Shown: positions 6,665 to 18,536 of the stretch, one piece after another
Numbering within the stretch: position 1 is the stretch's first letter
Layout of the letters: each line of letters starts with the position of its first letter
Origin: an uncultured Sinobacteraceae bacterium
GTDB taxonomy: Bacteria > Pseudomonadota > Gammaproteobacteria > Steroidobacterales > Steroidobacteraceae
Direction: 5' to 3'
Length of the DNA stretch: 25,768 nt
NCBI GenBank assembly: GCA_937902995.1
Contig: CALEKY010000048.1
Coordinates: forward strand, 1-25,768
Made by a program: the position numbers and the translations under genes
Notes under the pieces: model-generated
What the model was told of the DNA's origin: nothing
Database searches by the model: none
Seen by the model: the letters and a program-made list of their open reading frames with translations, nothing else

Positions 6665-7027
6665 GACCCCCAATCCATCGGGTTGTATTCAACGGGTTGG
6701 CAGCGTCGCGCGGAATCGGCTCCGCTGACGCAACGGCCTTCTGCGCGAAAGAACCTGCCGGAACAGCGGCTTAGCTGCTGCCGGCGCTTTGCTCCGCACC
6801 CCTGCAGCGAACGACCCCGCAAGGATTCTTGAGCTCGATTCGGCCGATGCATGCATCCATTCGCTTTGGGATGCTGCGCAACCGAAGCGATTAGCCGACC
6901 CTCAGAGCAAAGGACTCGGCTTATGTCAGCCGGCAGATGTCTTCTGGCCGCCCCAAATTGGTGCAGGTCACGGGACAACTGACCGCTGCGATTTCGATGA
7001 AGGCGATTGCAACGCGGTAGAGCACTT
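6665..7027 (+). promoter_or_regulatory. Hairpin-rich untranslated leader upstream of gltB
   Basis: No convincing gene occupies this stretch. Complementary segments visible by eye are: GCGTC 6703-6707 with GACGC 6727-6731, enclosing CGGA/TCCG; GCCGG 6757-6761 with CCGGC 6781-6785, enclosing CAGC/GCTG; GCATCC 6853-6858 with GGATGC 6869-6874, interleaved with TCGCTT 6861-6866 and AAGCGA 6885-6890 (pseudoknot topology); AGCCGA 6893-6898 with TCGGCT 6916-6921; and GCAGGTCA 6963-6970 with TGACC-gc-TGC 6980-6989. I do not recognise a known riboswitch class. In GC-rich DNA some of these pairings will be chance. Confidence 0.4.
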
Positions 7028-11653
<4,626 letters not shown>

Positions 11654-11688
11654 GGCTACGGGCTACAGGCGACAGGCTACGGGCCACA
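11654..11688 (+). repeat. Heptamer array at gltB 3' end (5 x GGCNACR)
   Basis: Five 7-bp units, GGCTACG, GGCTACA, GGCGACA, GGCTACG and GGCCACA, begin on the base immediately after the gltB TAA stop. The units are the same family as those flanking tag and hemB. The array runs straight into the REP-like palindrome at 11689. Confidence 0.9.
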
Positions 11689-11739
11689 GCTCCCCCCTTC
11701 CCCTCTCCTGCCGGCGCGGAGGAGGGTTAGGGTGGGAGC
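11689..11739. repeat. REP-like imperfect palindrome, copy 1 (gltB-gltD gap)
   Basis: An outer stem GCTCCC (11689-11694) / GGGAGC (11734-11739) and an inner pyrimidine/purine stem around TGCCGGCGC give an imperfect palindrome followed by the tail GGTTAGGGTGGGAGC. The inner part aligns well with a second copy at 13316-13359. It lies inside the gltBD operon and could affect processing or stability of the gltB and gltD parts of the message. The remaining bases before gltD (11740-11790) include GGAGCACATGCTCC, a further 6-bp inverted repeat, but no obvious promoter. Confidence 0.7.
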
Positions 11740-11790
11740 ACATGCTCCGAGCAACGGAAAGATCAAGAAACGACTAGACAGGCTGAACTG

Positions 11791-13275
11791 ATGGGCAAGC
11801 CGACCGGATTCATCGAATACCTGCGAGAGCTTCCTGTGGATCGCACACCGCAAGAGCGGGTGCGCGATTGGAAAGAATTCCATCACCACATGGAAGAGAA
11901 ACGGCTGCGTCATCAAGCTGCGCGCTGCATGGATTGCGGCGTTCCGTTCTGTCACACCGGCAAGCTGATCAGCGGCATGGCCTCGGGCTGCCCGATCAAC
12001 AACGTGATTCCGGAATGGAACGATCTCGTCTATCGCGGCCTGTGGCGCGAAGCGCTCGAGCGCCTGCACATGACGAACAACTTCCCCGAGTTCACCGGGC
12101 GCGTCTGCCCGGCGCCGTGCGAAGGCTCGTGCGTGCTCGGCATCAATGCGCCGCCGGTGACGATCAAGACGATCGAAGCGGCGATCATCGACAAAGGCTG
12201 GGAAGAAGGCTGGGTGCTGCCTGAGCCGCCGAAGGTTCGCACGAACAAGAAGGTGTGCGTCATCGGCTCCGGCCCTGCAGGCCTTGCGGCCGCCGCGCAA
12301 TTGAATCGCGCAGGACACTCCGTCACCGTGCTCGAACGCGCCGATCGTCCGGGCGGCCTCTTGATGTACGGCATTCCGAACATGAAGCTCGACAAGCGCG
12401 AAGTCGTCGAACGGCGCATCAAGCTCATGGAGCAGGAAGGCGTCAAATTCATCTGCAATGCGCACGTCGGCGAAAACGTTGAAGCCCAGCTCTTGCGGCG
12501 CGATTTCGACGCCATCGTGATCTGCACGGGCGCGACGCAGCCGCGCGATCTGCCCGTCGAAGGCCGGTCGCTCAAAGGCGTGCATTTCGCGATGGAGTAC
12601 CTGACCGCCGCCACTCAGGCTGTGCTGAAAGGCGATCCGAGCTCCACGCCGATTCATGGCGGCGGCAAGGACGTCATCGTCATCGGCGGCGGCGACACCG
12701 GCACCGACTGCGTTGCAACGGCGATGCGTCATGGCTGCAAGAGCGTCACGCAGATCGAAATCATGCAGAAGCCGCCGATGGATCGCGCCCCGGATAATCC
12801 GTGGCCGGAATGGCCGAAGATCTACAAGATGGATTACGGCCAGGAAGAAGCGGCCGCGAAGTTCGGCGCCGATCCGCGCGCGTACCTCACGACCGTGAAG
12901 CGCTTCAACGGCGACGAGAACGGTCACGTCAAAGAGATCGTGACCGTGCAAGTGACCTGGCAGAAGAACGACAAGGGTCAGTTCATTCCGGTCGAAGTGC
13001 CCGGCACGGAGGAAGTACGCCCGGCGCAGCTCGTCCTGCTCGCGATGGGCTTCTTGGGCCCCGAGCAAATGCTGATCAAAGACCTCGGACTCGAAACCGA
13101 CCCGCGCTCCAACATCAAGGCCGAGCATGGCAAGTACGCTACGAACATTCCTGGCGTCTTCGCCGCCGGCGACTGCCGCCGCGGTCAAAGTCTCGTCGTG
13201 TGGGCGATCAACGAAGGCCGCGGCGCGGCGCGCGAATGCGATCGGTATTTGATGGGGACGACGGAACTTCCTTAG
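11791..13275 (+). CDS. gltD: Glutamate synthase (NADPH) small subunit
   Basis: A 494-residue beta subunit that takes electrons from NADPH through FAD and 4Fe-4S clusters to the large subunit. The N-terminal cysteine-rich domain has C46, C49, C54 and C67 (CMDCGVPFC and SGCPI) and C106, C110 and C114 (CPAPCEGSC). The FAD site is GSGPAG at 159-164 and the NADPH site GGGDTG at 299-304. A C-terminal GVFAAGDCRRGQSLVVWAI segment closes the FAD domain. The length is usual for the long proteobacterial form (about 480-495). It is transcribed with gltB but separated from it by a heptamer array and a REP-like palindrome rather than the short spacer I would expect. No strong Shine-Dalgarno precedes the ATG (AGGCTG is nearest). 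The TAG stop overlaps the first base of a GGCTGAA repeat array. Confidence 0.97.
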   Translation: MGKPTGFIEYLRELPVDRTPQERVRDWKEFHHHMEEKRLRHQAARCMDCGVPFCHTGKLISGMASGCPINNVIPEWNDLVYRGLWREALERLHMTNNFPEFTGRVCPAPCEGSCVLGINAPPVTIKTIEAAIIDKGWEEGWVLPEPPKVRTNKKVCVIGSGPAGLAAAAQLNRAGHSVTVLERADRPGGLLMYGIPNMKLDKREVVERRIKLMEQEGVKFICNAHVGENVEAQLLRRDFDAIVICTGATQPRDLPVEGRSLKGVHFAMEYLTAATQAVLKGDPSSTPIHGGGKDVIVIGGGDTGTDCVATAMRHGCKSVTQIEIMQKPPMDRAPDNPWPEWPKIYKMDYGQEEAAAKFGADPRAYLTTVKRFNGDENGHVKEIVTVQVTWQKNDKGQFIPVEVPGTEEVRPAQLVLLAMGFLGPEQMLIKDLGLETDPRSNIKAEHGKYATNIPGVFAAGDCRRGQSLVVWAINEGRGAARECDRYLMGTTELP

Positions 13276-13309
13276 GCTGAAGGCTGAAGGCTGTAGGCTG
13301 AAGGTAGAG
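13275..13309 (+). repeat. Heptamer array at gltD 3' end (GGCTGAA type)
   Basis: GGCTGAA, GGCTGAA, GGCTGTA and GGCTGAA, then a degenerate GGTAGAG. The first base of the array is the last base of the gltD TAG stop. Same architecture as after gltB (stop, heptads, then REP-like palindrome) but with a different unit sequence. Confidence 0.88.
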
Positions 13310-13315
13310 CGCGCG

Positions 13316-13359
13316 CCCGCTTCCCTCCCCTGCCGGTGCGGGGGAGGCTTAGGGCGGGG
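13316..13359. repeat. REP-like imperfect palindrome, copy 2 (after gltD)
   Basis: CTTCCCTCCCCTGCCGG, then TGCGGGGGAGGCTTAGGGC aligns with copy 1 at 11696-11733, sharing the CCCCT/TGCCGG core and the TTAGGG tail. The arms CTCCCC and GGGGAG can pair around a short loop. It sits directly upstream of the DUF559 pseudogene. General resemblance to the CCCTCTCCC-type extragenic palindromes of other Proteobacteria is from memory. Confidence 0.65.
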
Positions 13360-13374
13360 ATCGAATTTCGAGAG

Positions 13375-13682
13375 CGCACGGATGCGCGACAAACTCACGA
13401 CGCGCCGAGCAAGGCGTTGCGGCGCACTCCGTCATGTGCGGAGCACCATCTTTGGATGTTTCTACGCCGGAAGCATCTTGGCGCACGTTTTCGACGCCAG
13501 CTTCCGTCGGACCTTACATTGCAGACTCGCGTGTCTGCGACCGAAGCCAGTCATTGAAGTCGACGGCGGACAGCACGCTGAGCAGCGTGATTACGATGCT
13601 GCTCGCGATGATTTCATCTGCAGACAAGGCTTCCGTGTTGCGGTTCCGGAGCAACCAAGTGCTCCAAGAAACCGAGGGTGGG
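13375..13682 (+). pseudogene. Decayed DUF559-family (Vsr-like fold) endonuclease gene with multiple frameshifts
   Basis: Pieces of one DUF559 protein can be read in order across three frames. Frame 1 (13375-13506): RTDARQTHDAPSKALRR, then LGARFRRQLP. Frame 3 (13506-13526): VGPYIAD. Frame 2 (13529-13637): ACLRPKPVIEVDGGQHAEQ, then DYDAARDDF and CRQGFR. Frame 3 (13638-13682): VLRFRSNQVLQETEGG. Restoring one base near 13506, one near 13527 and two near 13636 would yield a contiguous DUF559 domain. These are small homopeptide proteins with a restriction-endonuclease/Vsr-like fold, mostly of unknown biological role. The reading is lost through at least three small deletions, so it is not expected to make a functional protein. 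The 3' end abuts the stop of the convergent ABC permease gene. Which family member it derives from cannot be told. Confidence 0.82.
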
Positions 13683-13685
13683 AGA

Positions 13686-14516
13686 TTATTCGCGGATTCC
13701 CACGCCACGATTCAGCAGCACGACGCAGCTGACGAACAGCACGACGGCGGCGCCGATCATGATGCCGTACGCAAGTCCGACGTCGACGTCGGAGACGCCG
13801 AGAAATCCGAAACGGAAGGCGTTCACCATGTACAGGATCGGATTGCCGTGGGAGACGTGCTGCGCCCACTGCGGCAACAGCTGGATCGTGTAGAACACGC
13901 CGCCCAAGTACGTGAGCGGCGTCAGCACGAACGTCGGAATGAAGGAAATCTGATCGAAGTTCTTCGCGAACACGGCATTGATCATGCCGGCGAGCGAGAA
14001 CACGATCGAGCTCAGCAGGACGGCGCTGATCACGATCCCGACGTTGTAGATGTGCAGCTTGGTGAAGAGCAGCGTGATGACGGTCACGACGCCGCCGACG
14101 ACGAGGCCGCGCGCGATGCCGCCCGTCATATAGCCAGCGACGATGAGCCAGTTCGGCAGCGGCGACACCAACAGCTCTTCGATGTGTTTGCCGAACTTCG
14201 CGCCGAAGAACGACGAGACCACGTTGCCGTACGAGTTCGTGATCACGCTCATCATGATCAGGCCGGGCGCGATGTATTGAATGTAAGAGTATCCGGCCAT
14301 GTCGCCGATACGCCGACCGATCAGGCTGCCGAAAATAATGAAATACAAAGTCGCGGTGATCGCCGGCGGCACGATCGTCTGTCCCCAGATGCGGACGATG
14401 CGATGGAACTCGCGCAGCACGATCGTGCGATAGCCGATCCGGTTCACACGCCCGAGCTCGGGCGTCTCTGCACTTTGATGAACGGCTGTCTGTAGCTCGG
14501 AAGAAGATTGGCTCAT
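13686..14516 (-). CDS. ABC-2 type exporter permease (YadH-like)
   Basis: A 276-residue inner-membrane protein with about six hydrophobic segments (TIVPPAITATLYFIIFGSLIG; APGLIMMSVITNSYGNVVSSF; IARGLVVGGVVTVITLLF; VGIVISAVLLSSIVFSLAGM; FVLTPLTYLGGVFY; IMIGAAVVLFVSCVVLL). The segment FFGAKFGKHIEELLVSPLP is typical of the ABC-2 family (YadH, NodJ). It forms the channel of an exporter with the ATPase encoded just upstream (39 bp between genes, ATPase first). The substrate is not known; YadGH of E. coli is itself poorly characterised. The N-terminal 25 residues are polar and variable. The stop abuts the DUF559 pseudogene, with no heptamer array at this 3' end. Confidence 0.93.
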   Translation of the reverse strand: MSQSSSELQTAVHQSAETPELGRVNRIGYRTIVLREFHRIVRIWGQTIVPPAITATLYFIIFGSLIGRRIGDMAGYSYIQYIAPGLIMMSVITNSYGNVVSSFFGAKFGKHIEELLVSPLPNWLIVAGYMTGGIARGLVVGGVVTVITLLFTKLHIYNVGIVISAVLLSSIVFSLAGMINAVFAKNFDQISFIPTFVLTPLTYLGGVFYTIQLLPQWAQHVSHGNPILYMVNAFRFGFLGVSDVDVGLAYGIMIGAAVVLFVSCVVLLNRGVGIRE

Positions 14517-14555
14517 CTGAATGAACGATCGATTGAGTGGCGGTGGATTTCGCGA

Positions 14556-15494
14556 TCAGCCGGCGGCCTGGGCGGTCGGCTCTCCTTGCGGACCGACCAG
14601 GCGCATGAACAGCTCCTCGAGCCGATTGGTCTTGTTGCGCATCGACAGCACCTCGATGCCCGCTGCGCTCAGCCGCGAGAAGATGTCGTTCAAGTTCTGT
14701 TCTTTCGAGACTTCGATCTCGAGCGTGTGATCGTCCGGCATCGCCACGTTGTAGCCGGGCAACTCCGGCGCGGACGCAATCGGATTGCGCAGATTGAAGA
14801 CGAACGTTTCGGTCTGGAGCTTACGCAACACGCGACTCATCCGATCGTTCTCGATGATGCGGCCTTTGTCGATGATTGCCACGTGACGGCAGAGATTTTC
14901 GGCTTCCTCGAGATAGTGCGTCGTCAAGATGATCGTCGTACCGGCATTGTTGATGTCGCGCATGAACGTCCACATCGAGCGGCGCACTTCGATGTCCACT
15001 CCGGCGGTCGGCTCGTCGAGAATCAACAGCCGCGGCTCGTGCATCAACGCCCGCGCGATCATCAAGCGTCGTTTCATGCCGCCCGACAACGTGCGGGAAA
15101 CCGCATTGCGCTTTTCCCAGAGCTGCAGCGCAGTGAGATATTTCTCGAGCCGGTCGCGCGCGACGCGGCGCGGGATGCCGTAGAAGCCCGCCTGGTTGAG
15201 CAGGATCGTCGTGACGGTTTCGAACTGATTGAAATTGATCTCCTGCGGCACGAGGCCGATACAGGATTTGGCGATCGCCAGCTCACGGTCGATATCGTGC
15301 CCGAACACTTCGACCTTGCCGCTCGTCTTGTTGACGAGCGACGTCACGATGCCGATCGCCGTCGTCTTGCCGGCTCCGTTCGGCCCGAGCAGCGCGAAGA
15401 AATCGCCCTCCTCGACTTCGAGATCGATCCCTTTCAGCGCCTGTACGCCGTTCTTGTAGGTCTTCGTGAGCTTTTCGAACAGGAGCGCTTTCAT
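14556..15494 (-). CDS. ABC transporter ATP-binding protein (YadG-like)
   Basis: A 312-residue ATPase. Walker A is GPNGAGKTT at residues 37-45, the Q-loop lies in LVPQE, the signature LSGGM is at 136-140, Walker B is LLILDEP with D160 and E161, and the switch histidine is H193. The C-terminal extension (about 90 residues) and overall length match YadG-type exporters (about 308). It powers the YadH-like permease encoded downstream. I place the start at 15494 (MKALLFEKLTKTYKNG); the frame stays open far upstream but that part lacks family resemblance and would overlap gspA. No Shine-Dalgarno is visible before this ATG. The gene is divergent from gspA. Confidence 0.94.
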   Translation of the reverse strand: MKALLFEKLTKTYKNGVQALKGIDLEVEEGDFFALLGPNGAGKTTAIGIVTSLVNKTSGKVEVFGHDIDRELAIAKSCIGLVPQEINFNQFETVTTILLNQAGFYGIPRRVARDRLEKYLTALQLWEKRNAVSRTLSGGMKRRLMIARALMHEPRLLILDEPTAGVDIEVRRSMWTFMRDINNAGTTIILTTHYLEEAENLCRHVAIIDKGRIIENDRMSRVLRKLQTETFVFNLRNPIASAPELPGYNVAMPDDHTLEIEVSKEQNLNDIFSRLSAAGIEVLSMRNKTNRLEELFMRLVGPQGEPTAQAAG

Positions 15495-15879
15495 GTGGGT
15501 CGAGCAATAAAATCGTGTGGCCGGTACGGCACGAAGGCAGCGCAGACTAACGAGCCGAACCCCGCGTCGCAAGGCAGCAGCGGTCATGAAACTCATGCTC
15601 GGTCGGCAGGAAAGCAGGGCACGAAACCGGCTGTTGTCCCGATGGCCGGACCGCTTCCAGGCCCCCCGTGGTGGTGGCATGATCCGGAGCCTGCCAGTAG
15701 CTTGAAGCGCCCAGCATGAAACTCGGGATCGGACTTCGGTCGCGACCCTCGTGCGAACAGCGCAAGGCGTCACTTTTACTGCACGCCTACGCCCTACGAC
15801 GGCAGGGCGGACCCGGTGGCGCTCGACCGGCCCTGCTTCATCCCACCGAGGTCGTGCGAAGCGCAATGGACAACTGCTT
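15495..15879. other. 385-bp divergent intergenic region between the ABC exporter and gspA
   Basis: No gene is supported here. CATGAAACTC occurs twice (15585-15594 and 15715-15724). On the minus strand an AT-rich TTTTAT lies close before the ATPase start, a possible -10 but without a good -35. I see no confident promoter for gspA and no heptamer array. Confidence 0.4.
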
Positions 15880-17535
15880 ATGTATGCGAGCTTTTTCGGC
15901 CTAAGCGAAAAGCCGTTCGCCATCACTCCGGACCCGCGCTACCTCTTCATGAGCGAGCGTCACGCGGAGGCGCTCGCGCATCTGCTCTACGGCATCACCG
16001 AGGCAGGCGGATTCATTCAGCTCACGGGCGAAGTCGGTACGGGCAAGACGACCATCGTGCGTTCGCTTCTCGAGCGCATGCCCGGACATGCGGACGTCGC
16101 CGTCATCCTGAATCCGCAATTGACTCCGTTGCAGTTCGTGCTGGCCATTTGCGAGGAGCTCGGGATTTTCGTCCGCGACGAGGATGCCCGCAGCATCAAG
16201 GATCTCGTCGACATCCTCAACAAACGTCTGCTGGAAGCGCACGCCAAAGGCCGTCGCGTCGTCGTCATCGTCGACGAGGCGCAAAATCTTTCGCCCGAAA
16301 CGCTCGAGCAGGTGCGGCTGCTCACGAATCTGGAAACCGCGTCGCAGAAGCTGTTGCAGATCATTCTGATCGGCCAACCCGAGCTCCGCGAGGTGCTGTC
16401 GCGCGTCGAGCTTCGCCAGCTCGCGCAACGCATCACGGGCCGCTATCACCTCTCGCCCTTGTCGCGCGACGAGACCGGTGCGTACATCAATCACCGGCTG
16501 CGAGTCGCCGGCTGTACGATGCAACTGTTTTCGAAGGCGGCGCTGCGCGAGGTGCACCGTCTGAGCGGCGGCGTTCCGCGCATCATCAATGTGATTTGCG
16601 ATCGCGCATTGCTCGGCGCGTTCACGCAGGACACCCACTACATCACGCCGACGCTCGTGCGTCGCGCGGCGGGCGAGGTCTACGGACGCACGTTCAGTCC
16701 GCCGTGGGCCAAGGCTTTGGGTGCGGCTGCGGCTGCCGTCGCCGTTATTGGTCTCGCAATCGGCGTGTGGCAACTCGCGAGAACCGGTAACGCGCGCATC
16801 GCGACAGAACAAACCGCAGTAGCAGCGACAGCACCGGCGTCTTCGTCCGACAGCGAATCGAGCGCGCCGCTCGTGCAGCAGGAAGAAGAAGCCCCAGCGC
16901 CGCAAGAGATCGATGTCGCCGAGCTGCTCAAGACCCACGCACACGAAACGAGTACGGCGAGCGCGTTTGCCCGACTGTTTGCGCTCTGGGGAGGCACGTA
17001 CGATCCGTCGAAAGGCCGCGCTTGCGACCAGGCGACGCAGCAGGGACTGCAGTGCGTATTTCAGCAAGGTTCCTGGGGTCAGCTACGCACGCTGAACCGT
17101 CCGGCCATCCTCACGCTCATCGACGACAACGGCGATGCGCACCAAGTCGTCGTGTCCGGGTTGAGCGACAGCAATGCCACGCTCGCCTTTGCCGAAGCGT
17201 CGCCGAACGTTTCGTTGACCTCGCTATCGCGCTATTGGTACGGCGAGTACTTGGTGTTGTGGCGTCCGCAAGTGCCGACGCAGCGCACGCTGTCTGCAGG
17301 CATGCAAGGCGATGGCGTGCGATGGTTGCGGGAGAGCTTGAATTCGCTGCAAGGTAAACGCAGCGACGCAGAGATCAGCGACTACTACGACGAGGAGCTC
17401 ACGCGCATGGTGGAGGACTTCCAACGCCGTTACCGCCTGCACGTCGACGGCATCGCCGGCATTCAAACGCAGATCGTGCTAGACAGCTTGAACAACCCGG
17501 CCGGCGCCCCGCTGCTCGTCGCGCAAGGAGGGTGA
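15880..17535 (+). CDS. gspA: GspA/ExeA-type AAA ATPase with peptidoglycan-binding domain
   Basis: A 551-residue protein (Aeromonas ExeA is about 547). The N-terminus MYASFFGLSEKPFAITPDPR is characteristic. The AAA domain carries Walker A GEVGTGKTT (50-58) and Walker B VVVIVDEAQ (127-135). A single membrane segment (about 278-300) is followed by a periplasmic part with a degenerate C39-peptidase-like region (ending SRYWYGEYLVLWRP) and a C-terminal peptidoglycan-binding domain (LSAGMQGDGVRWLRESL through DGIAGIQTQIVLDSL). In Aeromonas, ExeA and ExeB form a complex that remodels peptidoglycan so the type II secretin can assemble. I start at 15880 by family match; the frame is open further upstream to 15751. 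gspB follows after 6 nt. No other type II secretion gene is in the window. Confidence 0.93.
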   Translation: MYASFFGLSEKPFAITPDPRYLFMSERHAEALAHLLYGITEAGGFIQLTGEVGTGKTTIVRSLLERMPGHADVAVILNPQLTPLQFVLAICEELGIFVRDEDARSIKDLVDILNKRLLEAHAKGRRVVVIVDEAQNLSPETLEQVRLLTNLETASQKLLQIILIGQPELREVLSRVELRQLAQRITGRYHLSPLSRDETGAYINHRLRVAGCTMQLFSKAALREVHRLSGGVPRIINVICDRALLGAFTQDTHYITPTLVRRAAGEVYGRTFSPPWAKALGAAAAAVAVIGLAIGVWQLARTGNARIATEQTAVAATAPASSSDSESSAPLVQQEEEAPAPQEIDVAELLKTHAHETSTASAFARLFALWGGTYDPSKGRACDQATQQGLQCVFQQGSWGQLRTLNRPAILTLIDDNGDAHQVVVSGLSDSNATLAFAEASPNVSLTSLSRYWYGEYLVLWRPQVPTQRTLSAGMQGDGVRWLRESLNSLQGKRSDAEISDYYDEELTRMVEDFQRRYRLHVDGIAGIQTQIVLDSLNNPAGAPLLVAQGG

Positions 17536-17541
17536 GTCCGA

Positions 17542-18321
17542 ATGAGCTTCATTCTCGATGCGTTGAAGAAGAGCGAGAACGAGCGCCAGAGGAACATCGG
17601 CCCGTCGCTTGCCGAGATCCAAGTGCGACACGCGCAGTCCGAGCGGCCGTGGTGGGCAGTGGTCGTCGCAGGCTTGCTCGTGCTGAACCTCGGCGTCCTA
17701 CTGATCGTGCTCATGCGCGACCCTGCGCCGTCCACTCCGGCGATGCCAATCCCCGAGCAACAGCCGGTAAGCGCGGTACCGCAGCCGCAACCCGTCACAG
17801 CGCCATCGCCGGCAGCGACTCAACAGGCAGGCGTTCAACCGGGTCCTGCGCCCTACGCCGTCGCACCCGCACCAACGCGCGCGAGCCCGGCGGTGCGATC
17901 CTTGGCGGAAGTGGCCGATCCTGCTCCATACGAGCCGTATGAAGACGAGCCTCCGTACAACCCGGCGCTCGCGGGCGCGGCACGCGTTCCGGATCGCCCG
18001 CCCGTGGTTCAACCGATGAATCCGTCGACCGCAGCAGCGACGACGGGTCAAACGACCTTCCCTGCAGCCAGGCCTGCGCCAGCCGACGATGTAATGCTGC
18101 CGACGCACGCCAGTCTGGTTGCAAACGGTGTTGCACTGCCCGACATGCGGCTCGACATCCACGTGTATCACAGCAATCCGCGCGAACGCTTCGTGTTCGT
18201 CAACATGCGCAAGTACGTGGAAGGTCAAGTCGTGAGCGAAGGCCCCTTGCTCGAACGCATCACCACGGAAGGCGCGGTGTTCAGCTACAACGGGCAGAGG
18301 TTTCTGGTGCCCAGAAACTAG
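17542..18321 (+). CDS. gspB: GspB/ExeB-type general secretion pathway protein
   Basis: A 259-residue bitopic inner-membrane protein. The N-terminus MSFILDALKKSENERQR is the hallmark of GspB/PulB/ExeB. One membrane segment is at about 38-58, then a long Pro/Ala/Gln-rich periplasmic linker, then a C-terminal domain (MRLDIHVYHSNPRERFVFV, then VEGQVVSEGPLLERI, ending RFLVPRN) matching the GspB C-terminal domain. It partners GspA in peptidoglycan remodelling for secretin assembly. AAGGAGG at 17525-17531, 10 nt before the ATG, is a strong Shine-Dalgarno. The start is 6 nt after the gspA stop, so the two are co-transcribed. The linker is low-complexity and longer than needed. The TAG stop overlaps the first base of another heptad array. 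Confidence 0.93.
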   Translation: MSFILDALKKSENERQRNIGPSLAEIQVRHAQSERPWWAVVVAGLLVLNLGVLLIVLMRDPAPSTPAMPIPEQQPVSAVPQPQPVTAPSPAATQQAGVQPGPAPYAVAPAPTRASPAVRSLAEVADPAPYEPYEDEPPYNPALAGAARVPDRPPVVQPMNPSTAAATTGQTTFPAARPAPADDVMLPTHASLVANGVALPDMRLDIHVYHSNPRERFVFVNMRKYVEGQVVSEGPLLERITTEGAVFSYNGQRFLVPRN

Positions 18322-18348
18322 GACTTGGGGCGTAGGGCTTGGGGCCAG
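18321..18348 (+). repeat. Heptamer array at gspB 3' end (GGRCTTG/GGGCNNN)
   Basis: Units GGACTTG, GGGCGTA, GGGCTTG and GGGCCAG; the first base is the last base of the gspB TAG stop. Downstream, AAGTCC (18350-18355) can pair with GGACTT (18321-18326), and AAGCCC (18381-18386) with GGGCTT (18335-18340), so a degenerate mirrored arm lies at about 18349-18393. The rest of the gap up to the tetR promoter (about 18394-18501) holds nothing I recognise. Confidence 0.7.
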
Positions 18349-18501
18349 AAAGTCCAAGCGCCGGGCCCGATGTCCCAAGAAAGCCCAGCACCAAGAGAAG
18401 AACGCGCGGAGTTTTTCGCTCTCACCCGCCCACGGTAGCCATCCACCGCGAGACCCCGAGCCTCGGGCCCCACGGCTCAAGCCCTGACGAGCATCTATCC
18501 A

Positions 18502-18530
18502 TTGACACTGTGTCAACATCGGCGTACCGT
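18502..18530 (+). promoter_or_regulatory. tetR promoter with overlapping palindromic operator
   Basis: TTGACACTGTGTCAA at 18502-18516 is a perfect 15-bp palindrome (7-bp arms, 1-bp centre). Its left half contains a consensus -35, TTGACA (18502-18507). TACCGT at 18525-18530, 17 bp further on, is a weak -10 (three of six). A repressor bound to the palindrome would block the -35, so autoregulation by the TetR protein is the likely reading. The ATG at 18537 lies 6 nt after the -10 with no Shine-Dalgarno, so the transcript would be leaderless or nearly so. Confidence 0.6.
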
Positions 18531-18536
18531 GAGCCC

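Noticed and set aside
11654..13309. Reading the heptamer arrays as a CRISPR array
   Set aside because: Units are 7 bp, contiguous and without spacers, and no cas genes are present.
11677..13398. A 573-codon open frame on the minus strand opposite gltD
   Set aside because: Antisense shadow of gltD with no domain resemblance; the plus strand has all GltD motifs.
14508..15719. A 403-codon plus-strand open frame opposite the ABC ATPase
   Set aside because: Shadow of the ATPase gene, which carries Walker A, signature and Walker B motifs on the minus strand.
15585..15724. CATGAAACTC repeated 130 bp apart upstream of gspA
   Set aside because: A single 10-bp direct repeat without flanking similarity or symmetry; may be chance.
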